NCBI GenBank assembly: GCA_905331475.1 | Contig: CAJNYU010002676.1 | Span: forward strand, 186,001-250,000 | DNA from: Rotaria socialis | Taxonomy: Eukaryota > Rotifera > Eurotatoria > Philodinida > Philodinidae | Reading direction: 5' to 3' | Length of the DNA stretch: 64,000 nt | Shown here: positions 34,101 through 46,199 of the stretch, one piece after another | Layout: each line of letters begins with the position of its first letter | Numbering within the stretch: the first letter of the stretch is position 1 | Translations under genes and position numbers: made by a program | Notes under the pieces: generated by a model | What the model was told of the DNA's origin: nothing | The model's input: only the letters and a program-made list of their open reading frames with translations | Database searches by the model: none

Positions 34101-37100
34101 ATATATCAAATTCTCGAAAAACAAAACAAAAGGAAAAAATCGTTCCGTCTTTTTTTATTATGCTTACCAGCACCTTCAACATTGTCCGCAAGAACCTCGC
34201 TGTTCTGTGCTAATTTAGTTGTTGATGAACTTTTCGTAGCACTGTATTGTAAAATATCACCTAGAATGGTGCCAGGTCGCACATAATTTCCGTCGGGTGA
34301 TGTTAAAGATCGAAGCATTGATTCGATAAGTAAGGTTTTACCAACTCCACTATTACCTTCACAAAGAATACACAAGTAAAATATGCGGTAAGAAAAAACA
34401 AAGCCACTGAAAATCTCTACCAGTTAAAAGAACAGGTTTTTTATGTATAAGTACAGCTGCTATTAAAAATGAATAACGGACAATGTCCACAGTCGGTATA
34501 ACATTTTGTAAATTTTCACTTTTGATTAAAACATCCGTTTTCGGCACAAGAGTTTCCCATTCATGATACAAAAATGTATTTAAATCAATCATATAATCAA
34601 ATATCATACGTGCATCAGGTGGTAAATAAACTGCATAATTAACATTAGAATTAAATACATCACTAGATGCAAAATTGTTTACGTATGAAAACAATAGGCA
34701 ATAAAACAAATATAAATTTACCGAACAAAAGCATCGAATTCTTGTGTCGTTGGATCTCGGTCAACTTTGATTTGTTCTTTTTGATTTATTAAATTGTCAT
34801 CTTCAAAATTATCTTCACGCTACGAGAACAAAAATAAGGATTATATTCATATTGAATAACACAAACAAGCCACTGGATCTTACTTTTAATCCACCACCAA
34901 AACTCCAAACATAACAAAATATATAAATTCGTATAAGACATTGCCGAATATTTTTCGGATTTTTCTGTAAATAATATTGTTTCTTTTCATTAATTACATA
35001 AATCACTAATGCATCACTAGGAAAATAAAAACGAAATTCGCACGTCTCTCATATTCGTTTGAATATCTTACTTTGGCGTATAGTTTTTAGAAGTACTGGC
35101 AGCTGGTGGATCACCTAAAACAATAAGATTTAGAAACGTAATAAATCCTCTCCAAAAAAATGCATCATACTTCCTGGCGTTTGTGCTAGTCTTTGGTCCT
35201 CGTCTCCAAAGCCTCCGTGCTTATCCAAATAATCCAAAAATGTCGATAGTAAATAACAGAGTGTTTGTAAAACATTTATTTTCGATACTGGTATATGCCA
35301 AGGATCTTTCAATGTACTGAGAAAAGCAAATCCTATAAAAATAAAAGTTAAATTAATTATGAAAATTAATTACGAAAAAGATAAACCTTTATCAATTGAA
35401 AAATCCATTAATTCTCGAAGAAATTCAATCGCATGCTTTGGAAATGTAATAGGCAGTCGGCATCGATACCAATAATTCAAAAACGGCTTATATCCAAGAT
35501 CGGATGGATCGAGATAAACCATTGCACAACGACTGACCGTAGCTGGCGATGCATTTGTTAGAGAATCAACTTCAAATATAATTCGTGTATGGCCAGACAT
35601 TCCAATACGTTCTCCATTGGCCAAACAAAGTATTTTTGAATCATCAAGAAGCTAAAGGTTACAACCAAATCGATTTGCTTTTCCCCCGTGATGACGTCAA
35701 CTTACTGTATTTAAATTTTCGACCCATAACGTATCAATAGGACCATCAAGAACTAGCCATTGCCAATGATCAGTATGATGTTCACTCTATAGTAAAATAG
35801 AATAGAAGAAAAAAATAATCGGTGCCATGAAATTCTACTTTATCTGGACTCCCTGGAGATTCTTGCGCTTTTGCATATGATCGCATAACACTACCAAGCT
35901 AAAATGAAAGAAAAAACGATATTTCTATTGAACTATTTCGAAGCAAGATTTCTTACCATTCCATCAGAAAATTCCAATGTGTCTGCATTGATGGCTCCAT
36001 ATAGTTCAGATATTTGCATTGATTTCGGATTTAAAACTGTTACATCCACAGTTGCAGATCGACTCGATCGAGTCTAAATTATCAATAGAAAAATCCTCGA
36101 ACATCGCGATATTTCGTTTTACATACTGATGCGCCATCTTGAGACGTTTGCGATGCAAGTGTGATTGCTCTTTGGAGAATATTTCGTACAGCAGTTTTAC
36201 CTCCGCTTGCTCCACCAACTAGCATAGTACCATGTCGAAGAACAATTTGATTGTAGAGCTGTAGAGCTTTGTCAGCTTGCGCAGGCCAATATTCATAATT
36301 AAGATCTTTAATCGCTCGTTTAATAGCGTGCCGAATATGTCCATGTTCTGCGAGCTCTTTATCGGCTTGCGGGAAAAGATCGCAAAGAATGCCAAGAAAA
36401 AGTACGGTGTCTTCTTTAAGTAATTTCGGAATATTTGATTCAATCAATGCTTGTAACATTATTGCTTCCTAGTTTAGATTTTCCAGCATAAAATTTCTTT
36501 TCTATTCTATTCAACAAGAAACATACTTCTGATTGTTCATCAGTTAAATTTGAATCTCGAACATGTGTTCGTTTAATTTCACCAGCCGTTAAAAGAACGG
36601 CTTTTATAGCACGCATACCAAAATCATAATGATCCTGTTGAGATAGTTGACTATTCGATAGATTATATAAATAAACGATTTTTGTAGCAAGAACTTTTGC
36701 TGATGTAAAACCAACAGAGAAAAGAATGACTGAATAAAAACAAAATTCAATAGAATATTAGAATTTTTGATTTAGCATTCAAATTACCTTCACCAATCAA
36801 TGCAAAAAACGGTATCATCATAGCAATAGGACGAAACATAGGTTTTAAATTATCAGGCAATTCAAAACGGCCAGAATACGTTGGATTCCTAACAAAGAAA
36901 ATCCAATTAGACATTGAAACAATATTTTTATAATTTACATAGTAACAAAAAAACCGCAGGTTGGATTCATCTTAATTTCGCGGCCATCAAATGTAAATCT
37001 GAATAAATAAAATATCGAAAAGTCTGTTTTTCTTCGAATGGCAAGTTGTTAAACAAACCGCTGAGCATGAGCATCTTTTGCTGTTTTAATTGTTAGTAAT

Positions 37101-40100
37101 TGTTGAGCAACAACGGATAATACTTCAACATCAATACGATTAAATCTTAATAGTAATAACAGAAACAACAACATTGAACCTAAAGAAAATATGATTGAAT
37201 TACTCACTCATCAAAACAACACCAGGATCCTAAATGAACATAAAAATTTAATAATTAGAAAAAGCAAAATTTAACAAACCTGATTGCGCCAATCCACTAA
37301 ACATTTTGCCAAGTGTCTATAACAGTGAGCATAGATTTAATATATTCTATCGAACGAAAAGAATCAATTTACCTTATGGTCAAGTTCGTCCGAACAATTA
37401 AATACTAAACAAAGTTTTCCAAATGATTTTGATAAATCCTTCACTGTTTCTGTCTTCCCTGTTCCAGCCGGACCTACAATGCAAATTCATCATTAGTATC
37501 AAATAGAGTTTCCTGTTGTGTGTCTACCTGACGGCGCACCGCCAAGATTAAGTTTGATTGCACCAGTTAGTGTCAAATAACATCTTTGAAATACAAAAAT
37601 CGATTTGAATAGTAGAAAATAGAATAAATAATGCGAACCTATCGGTAAGCGGAGTCACAACCAATCTACTTGAGCATCCAAGATACTCGTAACCGTACGG
37701 AAAACTTGCGTCACATTGAAGAATTTGAAAATTGGTTTCTTTATCACTCCAATCATATCGAAGATGTTTTTGCCATTCGAAATCATTTCTATCTCGAGTC
37801 TATTTGCAAAAATAGAAGAGTCTCAAATTGAAGGCAACATTTTCCTACATGAGTTTTGATAAGCATATCAAATATATCGCGCCAATGAACTTGTAATGTT
37901 AATAGAGCTTCGACAGTCAATAATTTCGATTGTTCAACATTGGTAAATACTAACGCGCATACATTGTTAATTGTTATAATCATTTGATCACGTATTTCAA
38001 TCAGTCCAGCATCGTTTTCGTTTGATTGTGAATCGAGTTTTTCATTGACTTGTCGCGTATAAAGAACTTGAGATATAGTCAAAACAACTTGACCAGGATG
38101 TTGAAGAATCCAATTACTGTAATCAGTGGTTTTTATATCAGATAAACCTAACTGTCAAAGACGAAAAATAACAAGAATGTCATAAGTTAAATAGAGAGTA
38201 AGTAGAATTGTTAATTTACTTTAAGATGATGTTTAACAGCATCATACATTGCTTGTTCGACTGAAGCTAACCATTGTTCAACCATCCCTCTTGGACGAAC
38301 TGTTTTTGGAAAATTAACAATTTCACCTAGCAAATAAATCTATGATGCAAATGCTGTTCTTATTATTCGACGATTACCTTCCACTGATTGCATACTGGTT
38401 ACAGCTTCCATTGGCGATTTAGCAATATTAAGATGGAAGACGTTAGCAAAACATTTACGTAGATGTGGCTAAAATAGTATGATAGAAATGGAGTTGCGAA
38501 TGAATAAATGAACATACTTGTACACAATTTGCGTCTTTTGAATGCGATAGAATATCTAATAAATCTTCATTACTAAGAAAAAATAGCCGTGGAAACGCTA
38601 ATCGTTTTGTTTCCAAATAATCCTAAAGAAAAATAAATTATAAGTAACACAAATTTTATTAAATGCATCTTTTTTTTTCTATTATTAGAACAAAAATAAA
38701 ATAACTATTACAAAATAGCTCCTGTAACATTTTCTCGCAGGAAGAAAAACAAAGTTCGCATTCGAACTTCCTCCCATAATTAACTTTCAGAAGTTTTAAG
38801 TCTATACTATCGGGTTGTATTGTCAGATGGATTTACATAGGATGAAGCACGGAAATTTCGCTTTTCCTCCGCCGATCTACTAGACGGATGAAATAAATTG
38901 TAGGACAAAAATTTACTTCTAATGCTCGTTGAATCTTCTCCATTTGTGCATTATTCGTTTGTAATAATTCCAATGTTCCTGGTTGTGTGGTTGCTTTCAA
39001 TGCATTTGGTTGCTGTTCGGTTTTACGCATTAATTCTTTCCATGTTTTGTCGATTTGTGAAAAAATTTTTGTTTCTGCTGTTAATTGAATATCCGGTGTA
39101 GAAAATATTTGTTCTAAATAGAGCCAACGTCGTTGACATGTTATCCATTCGTCGATTGTTTTTGATAAAAGACCTAAACGTTTATCCCATTCATCGACTA
39201 ATTGTCGAATTGGACTTATATATCTTGACGATTTTATGGTTGACATTGTTAACTTAAAAAACAAAACAATCCATTGAAATATTTTTAAGAAGAAACAAAA
39301 ATCAAATCATCTCACCTGACTTTCTTCTAATTGTTGTAGAATTTCTTCAAAACCAGTGATTATATACGTATCTTTACCTAGATGCGGTAATAAACGAAAA
39401 TCTAATGATCTCCATCTATAATCAAAAACGAAAATAATCTGAATCGAACTTGTTTTTCTTTCGATAACGTTTACCTTTCAATAATTTTATTTAACATCGT
39501 TTCCAGTGATGCTTCATTCGATGCCAACGATGCAACATCAGTTATTTTTTCTGTTAATTGTAATATTTCCGTTTTAAGCAATTTACTTAATCTTAGATTT
39601 TCATCGTCAATCACATCTTTTCCAATTAACACGCGTAAACGATCGAAATGTCTTTGTTTCATGTGCGAATTGCGCAATGCTAATATAACCGGCATAGCCG
39701 CTTTAAATTCTACAATGCGTTCTTTTAACGATGGTATTATATTGTTCGATGGTAATGCTTTTTCAAGCATATAAATATTTTGTGTAAACTTGTTAACATC
39801 TCTTTGTAACAGATCAATATCAATAGCTTCAAGAACCGTATTTGTCCATTCGCGATAAAGTTTCGTCCATTTTTGTTGAGATTCCCACAAAAGTTTACGC
39901 AAATTAATATCTTGTTCAATGTCATTTATTTCACTATGAACAGTTTGAATACTAGCTGTAACGTTATAACGTTGCATTTTATTTGTCATTTGATAATCAC
40001 TATAGAAAGATTGCGGAAAATAAAAGAGACTTTGACTGATATGATTTACCCTAGAACACGTTTTTTTGTTGATTGTTTGCTAATTTGATTGAAACGTTCT

Positions 40101-43100
40101 TGAAATGATGAATAATTTTTTGCTTTTTCATTTAATTTCGCTAAGTTTTCTTGTAGCAAGGTTATTATATCTAAAGCTGTTTCCGTACGAGTTTCGTTGG
40201 TTAGTAAAGCTGGATCTTTGGATTTAGTTTTTAGTTCGATTGTTTGTTCATACAAACGTTGTATCATTTCATCGAGTTCAATAGTAAATTTTTGTACATT
40301 TTCATCGCATTGAGCTTCTGTGTAAAGTAAACTCGACTAGAATTCAACAATAATTAAAGAAGGAATAACCAATAGTATTCGGTCTTACTTTTAATTGATG
40401 ATAAATCGGCGCCAGCGACCGAAACAATGCATATGCTTCCGGTGCGATATTCATTGAAAAATCTTTAACAATATGAAACATTTTTGATATTGTTTCAAAT
40501 TCAACGTCTAAATTTGCTAAATCACTATTAACTTTATTTAATGTTGCTATGTGCTGAACGAATTCTTCAACGGATCGTGGGTCACGATCTAATAATTTTA
40601 ATACTTCCTAAAGAAAGAAAGAAGAAAAAAAGTGATAACAAGAAAGGAAATTGTTTCGATTTACTCGAATTGTCTTTTGCATTCGTTCATTTTTATCAAT
40701 AGCCACCGGCGGTAAATATCTTCCAATGGCATTAACAACATTTTCAGGATACGGTGTGACTGCATCATGAAATTCTTGTGCTTTAATTAAAATAAGTCCA
40801 ACGCGTTGTTGAACAATCATTTGTTTCATTTTCATTAATTGCTGAGTATGTTTACTCATTAGAAAATGTAAATCATCAGTTGATAAATCTTTTCGTTTAA
40901 GACTTTCGTTAATATTCACTTGAATACACGTAAGAACCATATCACAATATTTTTGATATCGCTATAAGACAAGAAAAAAAAGTCAATTTCGAGTTGGATT
41001 AATAAGACGAATTTTTCTTCGTACTTTAACAAAAAGTTGAACATTACTCAGAGACCGATTAACTGTATTTAATGTTTCCGTGATTATATCTTGATGTTCA
41101 ACATCATCACCGAAAAGAAAATCAACATCTGGCCAACGAACTTCCGATACGTGAATTGGCGTTCGAGCTTTAGGATTTAATGGGTCGTAGTTTGGATAAG
41201 TAGAAAATAACTGCAGCGTTGGATGATCGCAAAGACTAGATACTTGAGCTGAAAATATAATCCAAGAAATTTTTTTTTCTATTCAAGAAAAATTTCTTAT
41301 TATTTAATCTTTACCAACAGCGGCTTCTAATCTATTGATAATATCACGTGTAGCATTTTTAAAATCGTATTCATTTGGACTTATTTCATAAGAGACTCGA
41401 GTTCTGCTTTCATGTGCACTAATAGGTAAAACAAATTATTTTATCGATTTGATTTTATAATAAATAAAATATATCAAACCTGTCCGATCTCGAGGCATTT
41501 TCTTTATTTGGCGTTTTTTTTGCTGTTGCTTGTGTGATTTTAAGTAATACATTGATTTCGAACATAGGCCGAGGTACTCGAGCAGTTGTTTCAATCTATG
41601 AAGAATATCCAAACATGAACTTCTCATGCACATGTCTTGTCACAACAATTATTTGCTCTAAGATTCAGAAGTACTCGGAAAGAAAACAATTTTGCATGTA
41701 AACTCAAAAGGAATTTCTTGAAAAAGCTTCAACTCAATATTGCCGCAGACGATCCCTATTCTTTTCAGATTTTCTTCATCGATAATCACACAAAGATTTC
41801 AATCCTAGAGACAATGTTTTCACATACTCGTGGTAGATCAAGAATATCATTTGGTTCAATAATTAAATAAAAGTCATCTTGTTCAAACTCATCACTTCTA
41901 ATTCCAGGTTCAACCGTTGGCGTTCGTGTATCAGGACCTCGTTCTGATGATTTACTTGGATGTTCTGTTGATTCTCTAATGCTTGATCTTTTGAAATAAA
42001 AATAAATAAATGACGAGAATCTATCTATTAATTCGATTTCTTACAATTCTGAATTGAGAGTTGTTCGGAGTGTTTGATAAGTTGTGTGTGATTCCGATCT
42101 GAGTTGATTTTTCGTTCGAAAACTTCTCAATGATGTTGCTGATCTTACGTGTGATGGTTGAAATTTCAAATCTTCTTCATCTTCATTTTGTCCTTGATTA
42201 GCAAGTTCAAATTCGACAGTAAATGAATCACGTAAATGAATCAGTAGATCTCGTACAGCTGATTTAACCAGACGACGAAGAAGTTCAAGAATAATATAAT
42301 CGAGTAAACGTAAAAATTCAGTTAACCGAGTTAATGTATCACGCCAATGTTTTCGTACAGCAAAACTTGGACCAACATCTAATATAGAAAATAATCTTAT
42401 GTTCACAAAAAGAACTCCTTGATGAATGAATAATTACGTTGTGTTTGTTTTCGTCTTATATTAATATCGCGTAACACAGATGCTCGATTTTGCTTCGATT
42501 CAAGATAAGTTTGTGTTGTTTTTTCAGCTTCTTCTTCTTCGATTGGTCGACGATAACAACTTGGATCAGCTAATGCTTCCATAGGAATACCTTCTAATTC
42601 AGCAGCTTTCTAATTGGAGAAAGCAAAAGATAAAGAAAATCTAATCAAAATATTTTCCGTAGCTAATTTACTTGGCAAGCATCGGACGCTAGAACTGCAA
42701 CTTGATCAAGAAACTTGTTTAATTTAGTAACTGTTGTGTCCATTTGAGCGAATTGCCGTCGAGTAAATTCTTCGAGTGTTAATGTTTGTTGATATGCATG
42801 ACGATCGAGTAAACAAAATGGTTGTGCTTGATTCTTTTGTCCAAAATAATAAACTTCACACATAGCTTTAACATGAATAATAATGCCTTGAAAGATTTCA
42901 TTAGCGTAGAAAAGTTTTCGATAATGAAGAGAACTAAAAGATTGAAAGAAATAATTAATTTCGAGAAGGAGATTTTCTTTTTCTTTACAGTTTTCGTTGA
43001 AGTTTTTCTTCTTGAACATTTGACCACCAGCAACGAAATGTTCGCCATTTTCTTCAATGAAATAGAGATAAACAATTTCAAGGGGGAAAATTCACACAAA

Positions 43101-44138
43101 CCGAAAATTAGAAAAACATGAGAATCGACTGATTAAATAATTATGTTTATATCGTTCCCATAACCAAACTAAAGCTGGCGTCATAGTTGTTTCAGATGAA
43201 TCGGCTTGATTAACCTACGAATATAGAGAAAGAAAAAATTTGTTTTTGTAGTATTGATTAAAACAGATTCAATAAATTCTACATGTGTGATATAAAATGC
43301 AGACATTGTCCAATAAGATTTTGATGCAAGTGCTTCAACTCCATTGGGCTGTATTTCTAATTGATAGGGATTATAAGGTGAGTAATGCTTATGACGACCG
43401 GTTAACAAACAATAATAGAAGATATTATTTGCTTCGTTATGCGCAGACTTAAAAACAAAAGTATAACGTATAAAATTAACTTTTGTTTGAATATTACTTG
43501 TTCATTTTCAACACTTTTTAGGTACCGTTGTAGTGCTTGTTTTCCTTCTGGTCCACGAATAGGTAGTTGTGTGGGAAGACCAAGTTTTCTACGCAATCTT
43601 ATCAATTGGTAGGCAGCATCTTGTGGATCTTTTTCGGCTTCAAATTTTAGCCATAGAGTTTGCGATGCTTTAGTACCATCGGTTGATGCTTGTACATGTC
43701 TACCTTCTTCTTCTTCTTCTTCTTCTTCTTCTATTCGTCCGCCTAATTTTTTCGTTGAGGAATGTTCGTATTGCCATCTTTCTAACCTTAATATATTTCG
43801 AAATTATATCTTTATAGTGCATCAATATTTGAATAATCTAGTAAAATTACGATTTTAAATGAAGAGGAAATGGATTGCGAGGTTCATTTCGTGAGAGTGT
43901 ACGAGATAGATGTTTTCCGGAAACGAGACGTGGTGATTTTCCATCTCGCTGAATAAACGAATAGGAAAAAACATATGAATTATGAGAATGCCAAGATTAA
44001 ACTTACATCTTGCGCTATATGTTCAACATATGCTTTGGCTTCACAATTATCGTAGTTACTTTGAAGAAATTCACGGAATTGATATACCTTTTGAGGTGCT
44101 ACAGATACATCGAGCATTTTCCGTTGTTCCGACGACAT
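25161..44138 (-). CDS. Axonemal dynein heavy chain, complete, dozens of exons
   Basis: Translation starts at 44138 ([19 protein letters not shown]) and ends at 25161 ([14 protein letters not shown]). Tail, linker, six AAA modules, stalk and C-terminal domain follow in order. AAA1 has GPAGTGKTE and WCCFDEFNR. AAA2 has [13 protein letters not shown]3 [10 protein letters not shown] and AAA4 [11 protein letters not shown]. The sensor-type block [15 protein letters not shown] and the stalk are present. P-loops in AAA1-4 look intact, so it should be a working ATPase motor that drives ciliary beating. The AAA4 style suggests an inner-arm (single-headed type) chain. DNAH6- or DNAH14-like are my best guesses; the paralogue is not settled. 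Introns are mostly 50-60 bp, and the largest is about 33471-34166. Unusual inserts occur in the tail and in AAA6. Head to head with a PIERCE1-like gene. Confidence 0.93.
27300..29700 (-). other. Dynein heavy chain: AAA5-AAA6 with inserts
   Basis: AAA5 ([20 protein letters not shown], 29300-29390) is followed by the conserved [20 protein letters not shown] and [12 protein letters not shown]. About 28560-28755 is then a Ser/Arg-rich insert with RRMS, RRNSS and RRRGS. A second, acidic/Gln insert lies at about 28305-28425 (NSDEKNKQ...[12 protein letters not shown]). The fold resumes with FLLSPG-type AAA6 sequence. Confidence 0.8.
29800..31450 (-). other. Dynein heavy chain: stalk and microtubule-binding domain
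   Basis: Coiled-coil heptads lead into [20 protein letters not shown], then the microtubule-binding part ([54 protein letters not shown]), and the return coiled coil. This is the canonical length and order of an axonemal stalk. Confidence 0.85.
32288..36600 (-). other. Dynein heavy chain: AAA2 to AAA4
   Basis: AAA2 P-loop [12 protein letters not shown] is near 36200-36240, with [15 protein letters not shown] near 35510-35550. AAA3 P-loop [12 protein letters not shown] is near 34330-34370, with its Walker B-like [16 protein letters not shown] near 33330. AAA4 P-loop [11 protein letters not shown] is near 32440. The usual GPPGGGR run before AAA4 reads HSPSSGRS here (about 33115-33150), a local departure from the family. 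Confidence 0.82.
36600..37780 (-). other. Dynein heavy chain: AAA1
   Basis: Main ATPase site. The Walker A segment is split by an intron ([14 protein letters not shown], about 37450-37540). Walker B (SWCCFDE) lies on a 22-base micro-exon at 37208-37229. [18 protein letters not shown] (sensor I) follows at about 36950. Catalytic residues appear intact. Confidence 0.88.
37780..40990 (-). other. Dynein heavy chain: helical bundle and linker
   Basis: The stretch at 38917-39264 has the linker signature ([20 protein letters not shown] ... [13 protein letters not shown]). 38500-38620 reads [20 protein letters not shown], the conserved end of the linker before AAA1. This lever swings with the ATP cycle. 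Confidence 0.85.
40990..44138 (-). other. Dynein heavy chain: N-terminal tail region
   Basis: First exons 44007-44138 and 43852-43949 join in phase. The third exon has a nine-Glu run from a TTC repeat (about 43706-43733). Near 41880-42200 the chain carries a polar insert ([20 protein letters not shown]... to [17 protein letters not shown]) that lacks the helical tail pattern on either side. The tail normally binds intermediate and light chains and docks to the doublet. Confidence 0.7.
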
Positions 44139-44913
44139 TCTTTTTTTTTCTATTGTACTAAATACACGTGGTACTTTTCAAAAAAAAACTATGCACATAA
44201 CGAAAAACCTGCCATTTACGCTTCATTAAAAAGAAACGTCGCCTAGTGATGTTCAACAGCAACAAAAGAGGTCACTATGCTCTTCAATTGTTTGTAACGA
44301 AGAAAATGGTAACTAAAGGATTTTCAGTAATAGAAATTGTGATATTCATATTCTACAGATGATTATTTTAATAATATTTTGACAAGATATTAGTTCATTT
44401 TCAATCTTACAGAGAGTATTTGTAACGAATTATTCCTAGAGCTTTCTTTTTTTTTGTCTCATGGACTTAGATATTGGTTTCGAGAGAACATTTTTCTACA
44501 CAATTTGATGTTGTTTTTTCAATAGTAATTCGAAATGAAAATTTTACAGCTATTAAAAAAATTTTGTTCACTACTATACAACTGATTTTCAAGATTATAT
44601 GTTGGTTAATAACGAGTACTTGGACATGATTGATTTTATTCATAGCAAAACTCATTAGCACGCTCATAATCGATTTCTAGATTAAATTTCTATTTCTTAT
44701 AGAAGTATTCTCAAAAGCAGAATTTGTTTTTAATATGATCATCGCTCGTTAGCGACCTCTATCTCATTGGCAATGAAAGAGGTTTATTGCATGGCTACAT
44801 ACTCTTTCATGGTATACAAAAAAGAAACTCGTTGTTAAAATCAAAACATTACAACATTAAATTTTGATACTCTTGGCAACTTTCCATCGATATAATTATC
44901 ATATATATCGAAA
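44139..44913. promoter_or_regulatory. Shared upstream region of dynein and PIERCE1-like genes
   Basis: 775 bp separate two divergent ciliary start codons. Candidate RFX half-sites by pattern are GTCGCC (44238-44243), AGCAAC (44258-44263) and GGCAAC (44875-44880). None forms a correctly spaced full X-box, so RFX control is only a suggestion. No other gene was seen inside. Confidence 0.35.
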
Positions 44914-45524
44914 ATGAGTACTGCAGAGGTTAATGCATCTTCTTCTAACGAAAACAATAATACGGCTGCTGATGATACCCAAAATCCACCATTGGTAAGA
45001 TATACTGAACTTAGTCAAAATGGCGAAGTTATCTATCAATCAGATACAGTACCAGTTGAAATAGCAGCAACTTATTTACAACCACGAGAAACAGTTGCAC
45101 AAAGAAATGCTGCTATGACTGGTGAAAAAACTAGTGATAAATATAGAACATTTAATATTCCAGCTAAATTCGAAAACCCAGGTAAAAATATTTAAGCTTT
45201 AGTTTTTCGCTCTGTTAATTTCTACACATTCTACTATAAAAATTTGATAGATTATTGGCAAGGTTATAGCAAAAAAGAACCAAATCCACTCTATCGTACA
45301 ACAGCTCAAGATTATGGCGCTGAAAAACCTAGTGTTCATAGTATGCCAACTGTTTATCGAACACAGTCAAGTGCATTCACCGAGGTATCGTCTATGATTG
45401 ATTTTAATTTTTTTCTCTCAACCTTTGAATATTCATACTTTAGCATCTTGGCAAATGTGGTATCTTCCGTTACCAAGGCCTTAACACTGCTGTGGACAAA
45501 GGACGATATATAGACAAATATTAA
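44914..45524 (+). CDS. PIERCE1: PIERCE1-like ciliary microtubule inner protein, 3 exons, 160 aa
   Basis: Exons 44914-45181, 45251-45384 and 45444-45524 join in phase with short GT..AG introns (69 and 59 bp). The protein has the PIERCE1 pattern: SDKYRTFNIPAKFENPDYWQ, a Gly-Tyr, NPLYRTTAQDYG, a P-S-V-H-x-M-P-x-V-Y block, then FTEHLGKCGIFRYQGLNTAV near the C-terminus. In vertebrates PIERCE1 lies inside axonemal doublet microtubules and links outer-arm dynein docking sites to the tubule wall. The N-terminal ~65 residues are polar and specific to this lineage. It could be a PIERCE2 relative, but the N-terminal YR...FNNP-like block favours PIERCE1. Divergent from the dynein gene. Confidence 0.85.
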
Positions 45525-46199
45525 ACATTTTTCTTTTCTTTGACGAGTGTAAGAAAAAATATTATTTTACTCGAATTAACCAATTTTTAAGAACAATGCA
45601 CAATGGCTTATCATTATATGTAAATCGAAACGAAATGATGAAAGACATTTGTAAACTAAATTAATTTGATTGAACAAGTTCTGCACAACAACAACAACAG
45701 AAAGAAAGAATCTTGCATATCATTTTTTTTCTTCTTCTGTTGAAATCAGTGATTTATTTTAGGCAATTGTTGATAGTGAATGACGTATGAATGATTTGTG
45801 CGTGTGTGCGTGACAATGAGAAGAACGAAGAAACAAACAGACGTATACACACTCTAGTACTCATACTGGTAAAATCAACAACAGTAATGAATTGATTCTA
45901 TATCATGAATTGAATAGAAAAAGAAATGCGAAAGAAAAGCTTGAAAGTGAGAACAGAAGAAGCAAGGAAAATATATGTTTAATAATGGGAGAAAAGTTTT
46001 TTTTCTTATAGACTTTTTTTTTGTTTTGTTTTTAAAATACTAGACTACTAACATTAGGTTAGGAGAAGATTTTTTTGAATAGTGTAGATGGTTATAGCAA
46101 TGGTAGCAATTGTGTTGAGCGAACAAACGATTGATTTGTTTCACCGAGTTTGGTCAATGGGCAGAGTTGAGGTCAGATTATTGGCAAAAAAATAGACAC

